Positions 1-9,979 of a DNA stretch of 64,000 nucleotides are shown piece by piece. Source of the stretch: Spisula solida (Eukaryota > Mollusca > Bivalvia > Venerida > Mactridae). The stretch lies in NCBI GenBank assembly GCA_947247005.1, contig OX365952.1, forward strand, positions 46,542,722 through 46,606,721, given 5' to 3'. Position 1 is the stretch's first letter. Every line of letters starts with the position of its first letter. The notes under the pieces are model-generated. The model worked only from the letters and a program-made list of their open reading frames with translations. It was not told the DNA's origin and ran no database searches. The translations under genes and the position numbers were made by a program.

Positions 1-525
1 GTGTATCTCCAACATGAGAAACAAACATTGCGTTAAACATAAGAACGACTTTATAGGCCTATACAAATTGAATCTGTTTCCGTTAAAATGAATTGGCATG
101 ATTTGGTTTGATACGATGCTTTGTCTCGTCTTTGATATATTCAGTATTGTTCGAAACGTTTCCCAATGCATTGCTCAACCTTAAACATAGTCTCTTGTTA
201 AAGTTAGCTTTCGTCGTTTTTAAACGAAAACCACCAATCAATTTTTAGAAGTCGATTAGACTGTTAGGTGTCTCTATGACGTCACTATGACGTCTTCAAT
301 CCTCGTCAAATACTCGTAACACAATAAAATTGCATATCTTCAAACTGATTAGTTTACAAAACATCACTGGTTATCATGTATTTTCATACTACAGTAGTAT
401 ATTCTAATTCATTTTAGGTCGATAGTGAAACAAGTTCTGCAGTTCATATTCATTACTCTTGACATCCCAATCCTGATGGTATCATACCATCGCCACTGGG
501 TAGTGTTAGAAAAGAAGCCAGTTTC
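1..525. other. No gene seen (left flank)
   Basis: No ORF with coding character, RNA gene or repeat family could be recognised. A full TGACGTCA palindrome (CRE-type) lies at 277-284, with a partial copy just after it, but there is no gene beside it to link it to. Confidence 0.5.
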
Positions 526-550
526 TATGGAAGCCCTGGAGGGCACTTTT

Positions 551-634
551 GACTTAGGTGTTGTGACTTGTAACTTATGACTTGTGACTTAGAACTTGTG
601 ACTAATGACTTGAGACTTACGACTTGTGACTAAC
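551..634 (+). repeat. Subterminal 10-bp minisatellite (left)
   Basis: About eight imperfect copies of GACTTGTGAC (variants GACTTGTAAC, GACTTATGAC) follow the left TIR. They are the reverse complement of the units in the central and right arrays, so the element is symmetric at its ends. Confidence 0.8.
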
Positions 635-733
635 ATTTTATAAATAAATCTGCGCGCACTTCTTTGGACAGCGTGGGTGGTAAAGGATGATGTCTAAATC
701 GGAATTACCTGATATTAGTCTATAGTGAGTCAG

Positions 734-1470
734 GTAAGTCGGTATTAGTTTTGTTTTATTGAAATCATCATTGTTGAAGGCCCCGACCCGTTATTCTGAA
801 TTGTTAACACAATTAACTAGAATACCCTTCATGTAATAGCATAATTTCCCCTGGCATAGCTGTGTCTTATACGAGTACATGTGCATACATAATTATTATG
901 GTTTGCTTCCTTTTCGTTATCATTTGTGATGGATAGTTCGGATCATACATGGTATAATGAATTAGACTTTAAGTTTTGTTGATGTACATGTATTAATAAT
1001 TATATGTTCATCTATATTTTTCCAGGTGAAGAAAATGGAATGTCCGTGTTGTGTGTGTGTGTTCGGTGCGTTTGGTTCGACAAATGATGTGGCGGTGCAA
1101 ACCTAATTAGCTGTATGTCTTAAAACCCAGCAAAGCAACCGGCTCAAATGTAAACTTGGCAATTGTGTGACACTATGGGCTAGAATAGATTTTGAATTTG
1201 ATTGTGTTACATGTATGTACCATAATTGTGAAGTAGAACATTATAAGGTTTTGCGGACAATTCCAAGTTGTGGATATCAATACATTAACATTTACGGCGC
1301 CTACGAACTAAGCTTTTCAAGATGGCTTTATATTATTCGCATAAGTTTAATTTCATAGATGTAATGTCGGTCAGACATGTTTAGAAATAATACGCCATTT
1401 TGTCATGTTTTGAAGTACATGTGACCTAAACAATCTTATATTGATTTATGTGGAATTTATTTTGAATAAA
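734..1470 (+). other. Candidate spliced transcript: intron 734-1025 and terminal exon
   Basis: GTCAG|GTAAGTCGG at 733/734 is a near-perfect donor and TATATTTTTCCAG|GTGAAG at 1025/1026 a good acceptor, giving a 292-bp intron. A TTTGAATAAACTTTG polyadenylation signal lies at about 1463. The downstream exon can only encode short peptides (23 codons from the ATG at 1035, or 63 codons at 1167-1358), neither recognisable. If transcribed, a noncoding or TE-internal RNA is more likely than a protein gene. Support is splice-consensus matching only. Confidence 0.25.
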
Positions 1471-1782
1471 CTTTGAAACTTTGTAATGCAACAGACTCAA
1501 AGTTGTCATTTGCAGATGTGTTTTTGTCTACCGTTCATCTTTTACAACATGATACTGCATTTCAGTTAACTTTGTATACAATATAAAGCAAAGACCAAAA
1601 ACACTGTCAATTACATGATTAAATATCATTCCAAGATTTTGGCTTTAATGGATACTGATAACAAACGAAGGATAACAAACTCATATTAAATTACAACATT
1701 TATAATAATAACACTTATAATGATACATTTTGCTGTCTATAATTTTATCAAAGGTAGTGTGTATGTTACATTTTACACATCA

Positions 1783-2043
1783 TAAGTCTCAAGTCTCAAG
1801 TCACAAGTCACAAGTCACAAGTCACAAGTCACAAATCACAAGTTACAAGTCACAAGTCACAAGTTACAAGTTACAAGTCACAAGTTACAAATCACAAGTT
1901 ACAAGTCACAAGTCACAAGTTACAAGTTACAAGTTACAAGTCACAAGTCACAAGTCACAAGTTACAAGTCACAAGTTACAAGTCACACGTCACAAGTTAC
2001 AAGTCACAAGTTACAAGTCACAAGTCATAAGTCACAAATCAAA
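1783..2043 (+). repeat. 10-bp minisatellite array (CAAGTCACAAGT)
   Basis: About 26 tandem units of 10 bp (AAGTCACAAG with AAGTTACAAG and AAGTCTCAAG variants). The array reads through as a low-complexity HKSQVTSYKLQ peptide in one frame, which is an artefact of the repeat and not a protein. Confidence 0.95.
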
Positions 2044-2503
2044 ATCTTAATTGAAATGCAGAAATAAAACAGACGTTAAAACCATGCTTTACTTTACGAT
2101 TAAATGAAGCATTAGACATGCATGTCAAAATTAATAGAGCAACATACACATGAAATTATACTCAAGTGGCTCAGCATAACAATACCGACTAACAACATGC
2201 CATAATTAGTTATACAAATATTTTAAATCATGGAATATGCTGTCAATTGGTGAACTTCTGAATTAAACACACGCCTTTCCAACATCCCAAAATCAATTGG
2301 AGTACATGTATATCATCAAGGTTTTGGTGTTGCACTATATCATGGTACAGGGTCTTAGAGATCCTATATCATAAACATTCTTATTTTGTGCCAGTGAGTC
2401 CAGATCGGTTTGTATTTCTCTCTCGACTATATCAACCATAACTTCTATTTGAGTATATGGAGGTTCATAACGAGACAATAATATTGTGCTCAACTTGTGT
2501 GGG

Positions 2504-2873
2504 TTTATTGTAAGTATATGCATTTCTGTCCATTACAGTAAGAGAGTTGTTCACAGCCTTTTATGCAATATTCCACAAGAGATATTTTCTGGATTCCACG
2601 ACAGCTATTTCATTTATCTCCACCTGCAAAAACAAACAAACATTTTAATTACACTGGTCATTCTATTCACTCCTCTTAACCTAAATATTCGTCACGATTG
2701 TGCCGCTAAAATTATAATCTATAGTTGGAAATATATTATAGCAACGTCAACGCTAACTTTGTTTGCAATAACATATCGATAAAGAAGAATTTTAAACCTA
2801 ACTCTTATGTAGTAGAATGAGTGTAATTCCGTAAACAATTGTTATTTAATCAAACAACTAAAACTGACTTACC
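2504..2873 (-). other. Candidate minus-strand intron 2872-2624 and last exon
   Basis: On the minus strand CAAGACAG|GTAAGTCAG (exon end 2873) is a consensus donor. TTTGTTTGTTTTTGCAG|GTGGAG (exon start 2623) is a strong acceptor 249 bp away, and an AATAAA follows at 2509-2504. The exon has only a 20-codon open stretch before a stop. The arrangement converges on the plus-strand candidate at 734-1470 inside the same element. Noncoding transcript or chance; support is consensus matching only. Confidence 0.25.
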
Positions 2874-2995
2874 TGTCTTGCTATATATATTAAAATCCGA
2901 TTCACGTATCATCCGTTTTTATCCACGTTATTGTTGGGCGTAAGGGAAAAAAATAAAGCATGCAAATATATTTATAGTTTGTTTGGTCACAACTC

Positions 2996-3089
2996 CTAAG
3001 TCACAAGTCACAAGTTATAAGTCACAAGTCAAAAGTGCACCCTGGGGCCTACGCAAGTCACAAGTCATTAGTCATAAGTCAAAAGTGCC
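2996..3089 (-). repeat. Subterminal 10-bp minisatellite (right)
   Basis: AAGTCACAAG-type units interrupted by a diverged TIR core, inside the right TIR of the 528-3103 element and inverted relative to the left subterminal array. Confidence 0.8.
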
Positions 3090-3547
3090 CTCCAGGGCTT
3101 CCATAAGTTTCCCATTTTTTATGCCGAGCGTTTAGCAAAGATTTCAATTTAGACTTTGGTATAATGGTGCCAAGGAGTGAATACCTTCAACTCTACCACA
3201 CCTACTACGTACCACTGAGCATGCGCAATAAATAATATCAGAAATGACACAGATTAACACTGTACCGTTTAAAACTGCGGATTTGACAAACAAATAGCTT
3301 CCCGTTAAATTATTACGCGCATAATTAGTAGTCATAACCATGTTATATACGAAAATAGTATCTTAGTACATTTTTTGTATGTGTTTTTCCATCATTCAAA
3401 CGTTATATATGTAGGCCTACGTTTGTTTTGATTGATAGCGTAATTTTGCGTTAAAATGTCAATACAGCAACATGACAGAGCATTATAACTCGTACTGTCG
3501 GTTCAATAAGTAATACTAATGAGGGGACTATCCCATTCAAAATAATA

Positions 3548-3564
3548 GGGGGGGGGGGGGGGGG
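3548..3564 (+). repeat. G17 homopolymer
   Basis: A run of 17 G in an AT-rich context. Possible G-quadruplex or a length-uncertain sequencing tract. Confidence 0.9.
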
Positions 3565-3631
3565 CTTATGTTTTATATAATATGATAAGTACCTTCAATC
3601 AATAGTATAATACTTGAAAACACGTATTTCG

Positions 3632-3710
3632 TATCGTCTCGTTAGTCGAGTGGGTAACCATGCCAGAGATATTTTAAATCTCCCCACTGGTTCGACACCC
3701 ATCCCAGTTA
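3632..3710 (+). repeat. tRNA-like SINE head
   Basis: TTAGTCGAGTGGG resembles a pol III A box, and GGTTCGACACC at 3689-3699 matches the B box (GGTTCGANNCC) at about the right spacing. Acceptor-stem pairing is not convincing, so this is probably a tRNA-derived SINE fragment rather than a functional tRNA. Confidence 0.5.
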
Positions 3711-4030
3711 CATAAATTTTAAAGTTTTTATCTTTTTTACAAGTACATTTGTACCTTATTTTGCATTTGTTACTATCATAATAAAAAAGATACACATATT
3801 ATAGTAAGGTATGTTAATTTATTTGGATGTCATGTTTTTATTCTTTATCTATCAAGTTGTATCTTTTCTATTATTATATTCTATCTACAGTACAATAATC
3901 ATACAATTATATTACATATTCACTGCGATATAAACATATCATTTGAAGTATCGATTCATAAAAGAAGTACATTTAGTATAATGTAAGACTTTTTAACACG
4001 CATACATGTAATAAATGAAAAAAATTAGAT

Positions 4031-4092
4031 TGTGGGGATCGAACCTACAACTTTTAGGAAGTGTGCGTATCCACTACACTACAGTGCCTTTG
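4031..4092 (-). repeat. tRNA-like SINE head
   Basis: On the minus strand GTAGTGTAGTGGATACG resembles an A box and AGGTTCGATCC (4036-4046) is a full B box. The stems do not fold into a clear cloverleaf. Probable SINE remnant. Confidence 0.45.
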
Positions 4093-4453
4093 GTGTATGG
4101 AATGCGCTTTGAACACAATTTGATATCGAACCCATTGAAAGTTTGCCTGTCAGGCGAGTTTATGTTTATAACGATTCTCGTTTAACTTTGAACGTTCTAT
4201 AGGATGTTTCATTGTATCATAACTTAGTTATCAGCCAACACAATAAATATAGTATGTAACCTGTGTTAAGTTGTTAGTAAATTGAGCACCAAGACTTAGT
4301 GTCTATGTAACGCAGATGATTATTAATACATGTAGTTCGCAATTATATTATAATGTATTATAGCGGTACTCGGGTCCATACTGCCGCTGCACGGCGCCAT
4401 CACATAGAGTAATGCGGATAATGAAAAGATTGCGCAAATAACTAATATCAGCG

Positions 4454-4898
4454 TTTATTATTTGCTTTCAATAGATAATGGAGTTTTTTCAGTGAAAATA
4501 ACAGTGAAATTACCACTTTGTTATTTTCACTGTTTTGAAGCTGGTTCCAGTATCATGCAGAAAAAGAAACGTAACGTCAACGGCACCGGGCTTTAGAATA
4601 TGCGTTACATCATCATGACGTCATAATTCTCACGTCGTGACGTTCCAATGTCGACGTAATTTTTTCCAATGAAGCCAATTACGGCACATTTTAAGAGAAA
4701 TTGAGGCATATAATAAACAGAAAATTTGTTGATTTTTGATTTAAAATCAATTTTATTTCACTCGTGATCACAGAAAATTAAATTTAAGGACTTATTGGCA
4801 AACACAGCTTACTACGCCACTCGTGAAAATATTGATTTTCTGTGATCATTTGGTGAAATAAAATTCGATCTCACACCAAAATCAACAAATATCCTCTA
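4454..4898 (+). mobile_element. 445-bp hairpin-bearing element, copy 1
   Basis: Runs from TTTATTATTTGCTTTCAA to ATCAACAAATATCCTCTA. It is the same element, in opposite orientation, as 51649-52090, where an empty site in sister duplicons fixes the ends. It contains an internal inverted repeat (TCACAGAAAATTAAATT paired with AATATTGATTTTCTGTGA) and a smaller one built on AACAGTGAAATTACC. No ORF. Nonautonomous; superfamily not assigned because neither clear TIRs nor a clear TSD were found. Confidence 0.7.
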
Positions 4899-5189
4899 TA
4901 ATTATGTTGATATAAACGTTTATTAACTACTTTTTGCAATTATATTATTAATTATTTTGTAACAACACGACCTCGTAATATGCGTCGTAAACCAATATTA
5001 ACCAAATTATTAAGTCATAAAATTAGTTCACATTTTAATTTAGCAAGCGCTTGTCAAAACGTTCCTATTCTGTGATATTTTGTTGATTCATTCATTCATT
5101 TTTACCGACAGCCATAAGTAACATAACTTTATACTTCTTATTAGAGTAGTGTAATTCGTCGGCTTAAAATAAGTATGTGCTAAATAGAG

Positions 5190-5357
5190 ATGTGATAAAA
5201 AGAACATTACATTTGTGTCATTTCATATTGAATTTATTAAACGAGTTGAATAAAATAATAAAATGCGAGGCTATGTAGAGCATTTTCTCGATTTTATTCA
5301 ACGAGTTTAATAAGTTCAATGTAGAAAGACACAAACGTAATGTTCTTTTTATCACAT
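5190..5357. repeat. Long imperfect inverted repeat (hairpin)
   Basis: The left arm starts ATGTGATAAAAAGAACATTA and the right arm ends with its complement TAATG..TTCTTTTTATCACAT. Arms of about 70 bp carry a few mismatches and enclose about 30 bp. Probably the core of another foldback element. Flanking sequence to about 5500 (containing GACGTCAT motifs) may belong to it, but edges cannot be set. Confidence 0.7.
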
Positions 5358-5541
5358 GTTAACCTTTTTTCGGCCGAAACATAAAATGGCTACTTATTTT
5401 CACTATATAATAAACGCGCAACTTTGACGACGTCGCCTATACTTTGAATGACGTCATGTCAAAGCTTTATTACACTAGTGTATTATCAAAAATAAATTAT
5501 GGTTTTATTACGCTACCTTGACATCAAACATGTGATAAATA

Positions 5542-5547
5542 TTTATT
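5542..5547 (-). terminator. Possible polyadenylation signal of the secreted-protein gene
   Basis: AATAAA on the minus strand about 500 nt after the stop codon of the 606-aa ORF, the nearest clean match found in that direction. Other AATAAA matches lie slightly further downstream, so the choice is uncertain. Confidence 0.3.
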
Positions 5548-5884
5548 TATGCATGTACGTATATTTTCTCTTGTCGATAAAAAACACATGCAAAACACAG
5601 ATCATATTATGATCATCTAGTTTGTTATTTACCGAAACTTTAATAACCAATATTCATAATTATGTATAATTCAAATACAAACGTGTACACAACAAATCCA
5701 TCATATGGAATATGAGATACACAGCTTGTTGAAAAGGGTTCATTCTTATGTAACGTTATATAAACAAGAATTGCCAGCAATACAAAATTCCCTACAGGTT
5801 TGAAGCCGTGACCCATTAATCTGTTTGACATATTTTCACTTTTCCATCTCTATAGCGACCACATTATTTTCAGAATTCAAAAGT

Positions 5885-6034
5885 GCTTAATCTCCTTATT
5901 GGCCCCTACCCACATACCAGTTTCATATACATTGCTTAAACCGATATGGCGGGGCCTAATTTCACGGACTGACTGACGGACAGTCAGAGGTCAAACCTGT
6001 AGGCCCCCACCGGTTTGAACACTGGAAGGGGACG
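5885..6034 (+). mobile_element. 3' end of a rolling-circle-type repeat
   Basis: Ends with a GACTGACTGACGGACAG microsatellite, then a terminal hairpin with C-rich and G-rich arms (about 6000-6033) and GACGAATAATT. The same tail plan occurs at 9840-9890 and elsewhere in the window. It lies 16 nt past the stop codon of the secreted-protein gene and so probably forms part of its 3'UTR. Confidence 0.55.
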
Positions 6035-6050
6035 AATAATTATATGCCCA

Positions 6051-7871
6051 TCACCATCTGCGATCATTTATTGAGTTAACAAATCCATCATTGTAGAGCT
6101 CATTATTTCCAGAATGTAAGGTAGTATCAACGGCTGCTACACGCGAGTTTCCATTGGTGTTACGCCGCGGTGTAGTACCCGGCGGAGAACCAGAGGTTCC
6201 ATGTTCAGACGATGCTTTCGAGGGAGGTTTGGTGATATAATTTGTCACAACACGAACTGTAGTCTCCGATGATAAATTATTCTTTGTTCTTACAGTTGTT
6301 TTAGTACTTGTTCCTCTTTGCTTGCCCCTGTCTATAATTTGGTCGGGTGAATTTCTTACAACAACATTAGGCGGCTCAACACTACTTGTCCCAACGAGTA
6401 AGTTTTCGTCTATGGCAGATGGTGGTAATGCACCAATAAACGACCCTGGTGTAGCGGCATCAGCTTGTAATTGGGAGAACGTGTTTGAATCACTTATGAT
6501 AATCATTTGTACGGGCATGTCATATTTGTATTTGGATATCGGCTGGACACTGTTCGAGTCCAGATCTTTATACAAGCTAAGTTTATCCTCCATTCCAAGT
6601 TGATTTAGTGTATGCCCAATATCTGCCAGTAGATTGGCCTTAGCCTCGACTCTGTTGTTTCCTGAGACCGCGTGTACATTTGGTTCCTCAACAACAACCT
6701 CTACATCTGTCATGGGGTAATGAGGTCTGCGAGCTGACTGCATTGATCGAACAAACACAGACGGTTTACTAGCAATATCAGTAATTGACGTGGTTGATAA
6801 TCCGAGAAGTCTTCCTAAAGCGGTTGCTGTCATACCAGAAACTATGTTACTTTGCCTACTCCAATGGTTGTCTATATTCCCATAACCGCCTAATAAATCT
6901 CGTCGTTTACTTTCATAAGATCGACCAGCAAATTCTAAACCTCGTGGTAAAGACGTTGCTTCTGGGATGTTGTATGTTCTTCCATACGGAATTCTGAAAG
7001 AAGCTCCATATCTATTCATAGGAACAGAAAGCGAATCACGCGACCGGCGAGTATAAGCCGTAACATCGAACGGTTCATTAGCAACATTTGTCCTAACATT
7101 AGCAGACCTGTATTGAAATTCATTTCGCTCACCATTAAATCTTGATTGGGGAGAGGCCACAAGCACATTAGTATCTCGCGTACCTTGACTCGAGTACGGT
7201 CTACCCATCGTACCAGGAACGTAGTTGCGGCCACTATTAGATGCATACACGTCGTTGTTAGTCATTTGGTACCTTTGCGGTTGCTGATTTTGCGTAACTG
7301 GATAATTGATTCTATTCGGGTCTCCTCGGTTGACATCATTGTATATATTACTGTGTCTTTCGCTAGTTTGGTAGGTTTGTTCAGATTGCTGAGGAACTCG
7401 GTGCCCGGTGTTTTGAAAGGATTGTGGGTAAAGTCGTTCACCGCTGTAGCTAGACGCTCTGTTGGAATATGGACTTATATTTGCATAAGCGTTTGATTCA
7501 CCTTGAGAATAAATCATTTGCGGCTGTTGTTGCCGATAGGTTTCGTCTCTATATTGACCATTTGTTTGGCTGTTTCTGTCATAGAATGTACTCGGGCGAT
7601 AATTTAATGAGTTGGTATTTTGTAGATTGTCTCTATTTCTAACATTGTTTGTAAATGTGTTTTGATATTCGTTGTTGACATATAGTTGTGCTTGTCTGTC
7701 TAGAACCGATTGCCATTGCCCATCATCATACGCTTGATTATATGGTGCCCTAACATCTGAGCGACGGGTGTCAGAGTAAAAGCCTTGGCCAATGCAATCG
7801 TCAACAAGCGTAAGCAACACAAGAATGGTCACATATAGTGCATACAATGTTTCCGTTCTCGTCTTCAACAT
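6051..7871 (-). CDS. Secreted, cysteine-free, Q/N/Y/R-rich protein (606 aa)
   Basis: Family not recognised. Residues 1-28 form a signal peptide (hydrophobic ALYVTILVLLTLV core; likely cleavage near G28), so the product is secreted. Residues 30-260 are low-complexity and rich in Q, N, Y, R and S, prion-like in composition. An RRSR motif at 275-278 is a possible proprotein-convertase site. Residues 340-460 (GMTATALGRLLGLSTTSI...MIIISDS) look more ordered. Residues 500-590 are S/T/P/G-rich and disordered. The only cysteine (C26) lies in the signal peptide, so the mature chain has none. N-glycosylation sequons occur at N131 and N532. The ATG at 7871 is the first in frame after a stop at 7940 and lies 6 nt into an exon that follows a good acceptor. 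Extracellular matrix, shell or byssal material is an inference from composition and likely taxon, not homology. The TGA at 6051-6053 is clean, with no frameshift. Confidence 0.85.
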   Translation of the reverse strand: MLKTRTETLYALYVTILVLLTLVDDCIGQGFYSDTRRSDVRAPYNQAYDDGQWQSVLDRQAQLYVNNEYQNTFTNNVRNRDNLQNTNSLNYRPSTFYDRNSQTNGQYRDETYRQQQPQMIYSQGESNAYANISPYSNRASSYSGERLYPQSFQNTGHRVPQQSEQTYQTSERHSNIYNDVNRGDPNRINYPVTQNQQPQRYQMTNNDVYASNSGRNYVPGTMGRPYSSQGTRDTNVLVASPQSRFNGERNEFQYRSANVRTNVANEPFDVTAYTRRSRDSLSVPMNRYGASFRIPYGRTYNIPEATSLPRGLEFAGRSYESKRRDLLGGYGNIDNHWSRQSNIVSGMTATALGRLLGLSTTSITDIASKPSVFVRSMQSARRPHYPMTDVEVVVEEPNVHAVSGNNRVEAKANLLADIGHTLNQLGMEDKLSLYKDLDSNSVQPISKYKYDMPVQMIIISDSNTFSQLQADAATPGSFIGALPPSAIDENLLVGTSSVEPPNVVVRNSPDQIIDRGKQRGTSTKTTVRTKNNLSSETTVRVVTNYITKPPSKASSEHGTSGSPPGTTPRRNTNGNSRVAAVDTTLHSGNNELYNDGFVNSINDRRW

Positions 7872-7876
7872 TATTG

Positions 7877-7890
7877 CCTGAAATCGAAAT
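7877..7890 (-). other. Splice acceptor before the secreted-protein start codon
   Basis: Minus strand reads TTTCGATTTCAG|GCAATAATG, with the exon starting at 7877. This implies a 5'UTR intron ending 6 nt before the start codon. The in-frame sequence upstream has no ATG before a TAG at 7940, which agrees with the start lying in this exon. Confidence 0.6.
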
Positions 7891-8129
7891 AATACTTTAT
7901 AATAAAAACATGTTGCTGGCTTAGAATAAGACGTAGTCTACGTAAGTACTAAATACGATACAAGACTCATGCGTATTTTAAATCTACCTCACAAGGCGCT
8001 TCTTATGGGCCTATCTTCATGAAAAACGGAAGTGGTCATGCTGACTAAAGTTTAAAAAGCTTGTTTTTCCATTAGTAAAGAATAGATTTCAGACAGCTTT
8101 CTCTTGTTTTCTCAAAATATTGATTTTGT

Positions 8130-8136
8130 ACTTACG
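8130..8136 (-). other. Candidate donor for the 5'UTR intron (near)
   Basis: AGGTC|GTAAGTAC on the minus strand (GT begins at 8135). It would give a 257-bp intron to the acceptor at 7878. The exon side matches consensus less well than the distal candidate at 10255. Confidence 0.25.
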
Positions 8137-8832
8137 ACCTTCTAATTCTAAGCGAGCGATGTGTCAAAGACCACCTGTGAACAAATACAAATGTACTAGG
8201 GTACCAATTTCCTGGCAATAAAATTGAACTATTGGACATACAGCGTTTAACCAGTGTTCAACTACTGAACACCCAGCGCCTAACCGTACATATACCTATC
8301 AGTAAAGCCGAACAACTTTATCTCCCATTAGACGATTTTAAATGACAGATGTAAAACATACCGGCGTGCATGCCGTTCCAATTGGTAGGCCGACTGTATA
8401 TCACATTACGGTTGCATCTTTAGACTCTTTACATAATTATGAAATCAGAACCATGATACAGTTTAAAAGTTTAATCCGATAGACAAATTCCTTAGTATAT
8501 ATACTGGGCGTCACTGAAAAGTTATCACATATATACATCTCTGTATTTTGTATACAATATGACCTATAGGTACAAAAGTTTTATAGTGTGTACATTTGAA
8601 TATTGTTAAAAAGGATAGCTGTGACTACACAATAAGATTAAAACATAGTCGCGTTCGGCTTTTAAAACAGTGAAATGTGAATTTTAAAATAGAAGTGTCA
8701 ATAGGGTGGTAACTTTTTATTGACGCTGAGTATACACTACGTTTCGCTGCCAATGAGTCAAATATAGTAAACAGTGTGGGCATATCACGTATTTCTTTAC
8801 TATTACCGCAATCTCAAGGTTAAATACTAACC

Positions 8833-8890
8833 TAAATACTACACTAAGTAGTTAAATACTACACTAAGTAGCTAAATACTACACTAAGTA
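8833..8890 (+). repeat. 20-bp tandem repeat, three units
   Basis: TAAATACTACACTAAGTAGY repeated three times. The rest of 7950-9330 shows no gene, RNA gene or recognisable element. Confidence 0.85.
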
Positions 8891-9330
8891 TTTTACTCTT
8901 TGACCAATTTTAACAAGACATTCGTCTCGACGATCAAGCCGTGGGTGAATACTAATCACGCAACGTATTATTTTTGTACAAAATGACAGTTTTTGCCCGA
9001 ATCCGACTCATTTGTTTATACACACTGATAATGTATATCAATAAACATGATGATTTCTTCAATTTATATCCGTAAACGTAATGAAGTACGTCCAAGAAAA
9101 TCACAATATCATTGAAGCAAAACATAATGCTTAATTGCTTATTGCTAATGACAATGTATTTGCATTTTAAATAGCCTAGATACGCTCATACAAACGATGT
9201 AAACTCGTGTGAAATCATGCGACATTGTTTAAATATGAAATAAAAGAAAATGATATATTTTAAGAAGGGATGCATGTGTGTCCATTTAAGAACCATGTCC
9301 GATTCGAACAATTAGGCTGTAAGCATCCGA

Positions 9331-9450
9331 GTACTGTTTTATCAAAGCACTTACGGAAACAGTAAACTTACGATCAAATTTAAATTATTTATAATTTGTT
9401 AACAATTACAAAGTGTAGAAATGGTTTCATAAACATAGCTTGGAAACTGT
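9331..9450 (+). repeat. Dispersed repeat shared with 37931-38045
   Basis: GTACTGTTTTATCAAAGCAC followed by TTACGG is identical at 37931. About 110 bp downstream remain alignable by eye (ATTTATAATTYGTT..ACAA, AATATGGTTT). Family unknown. Confidence 0.55.
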
Positions 9451-9486
9451 TTGAGTTATGTCAGAATCCAGATTTTGACGGAATGG

Positions 9487-9890
9487 CGGACGGACGGACG
9501 GACGGACGGAAGGACTCACTGACTTGACGTTGTGGGGTTTTCTTTTGTTCATTCTTTTGTTTTTAAAACCCCATAAGCAACATTTTGCACCCCGTAAGCA
9601 ACGGAATGAATAGAATCTAAATATACCCTAATGTTCCACACCCCACAACGTCAATTGGGTGCGTACGGACGGACGTTCTCCCTGACTTGACGGTGTGGGG
9701 TTTACTTTTGTTCATTCTTTTGTTTAAGCCATAAGCAACATGTTGCACCCCATAAGCAACGGAATGAATAGAATCTAAATATAGTTTATTGTTCCGCACC
9801 CCACAACTACAAGTTGGTATATACGGAATGACGGACGGAGGGCAAACCTATAGTCCCCTCCGATCAAAAACCGGTAGGGGACTAAAAAAT
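9487..9890 (+). mobile_element. Tandem-core rolling-circle-type element (two ~190-bp units)
   Basis: A CGGACGGACGG microsatellite is followed by two copies of a unit marked by GACTTGACGKTGTGGGGTTT. Then come another GGACGG stretch and a terminal hairpin AGTCCCCT..AGGGGACT (9851-9882) followed by AAAA. This matches the pearl/Helentron-associated plan of tandem core, GTCY microsatellite and 3' hairpin. No ORF; nonautonomous. Confidence 0.6.
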
Positions 9891-9979
9891 ACTGACGACT
9901 TATATACCAATGAATAATAGTTTTTTATACATAAAAGAAGTAAAACAACTATCGCTACCACATGGAAGATATACGCAGT

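Larger units (their letters stand above)
528..3103. mobile_element. 2.6-kb TIR element with minisatellite interior
   Basis: The first 29 bases (528-556, starting TGGAAGCCCTGGAGGG) reappear exactly, inverted, at 3075-3103. Both ends are flanked outside by TA (526-527 and 3104-3105), compatible with a TA target-site duplication as made by Tc1/mariner-type elements. Just inside each TIR lies a stretch of degenerate 10-bp repeats built on GACTTGTGAC, and a long array of the same repeat lies in the middle. A second, diverged copy of the TIR core lies at about 3034-3056. No transposase ORF is visible, so the element would be nonautonomous. Family assignment is inference; the inverted ends are direct observation. 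Confidence 0.7.

Noticed and set aside
1783..2043. CRISPR-like regular repeat
   Set aside because: Units are contiguous 10-mers without spacers, in a eukaryotic-type genome.
1730..2050. 106-codon ORF rich in HKSQVTSYKLQ
   Set aside because: Pure read-through of the 10-bp minisatellite.
7016..7496. ORFs overlapping the secreted-protein gene in other frames
   Set aside because: Shadows of the long frame without their own support.
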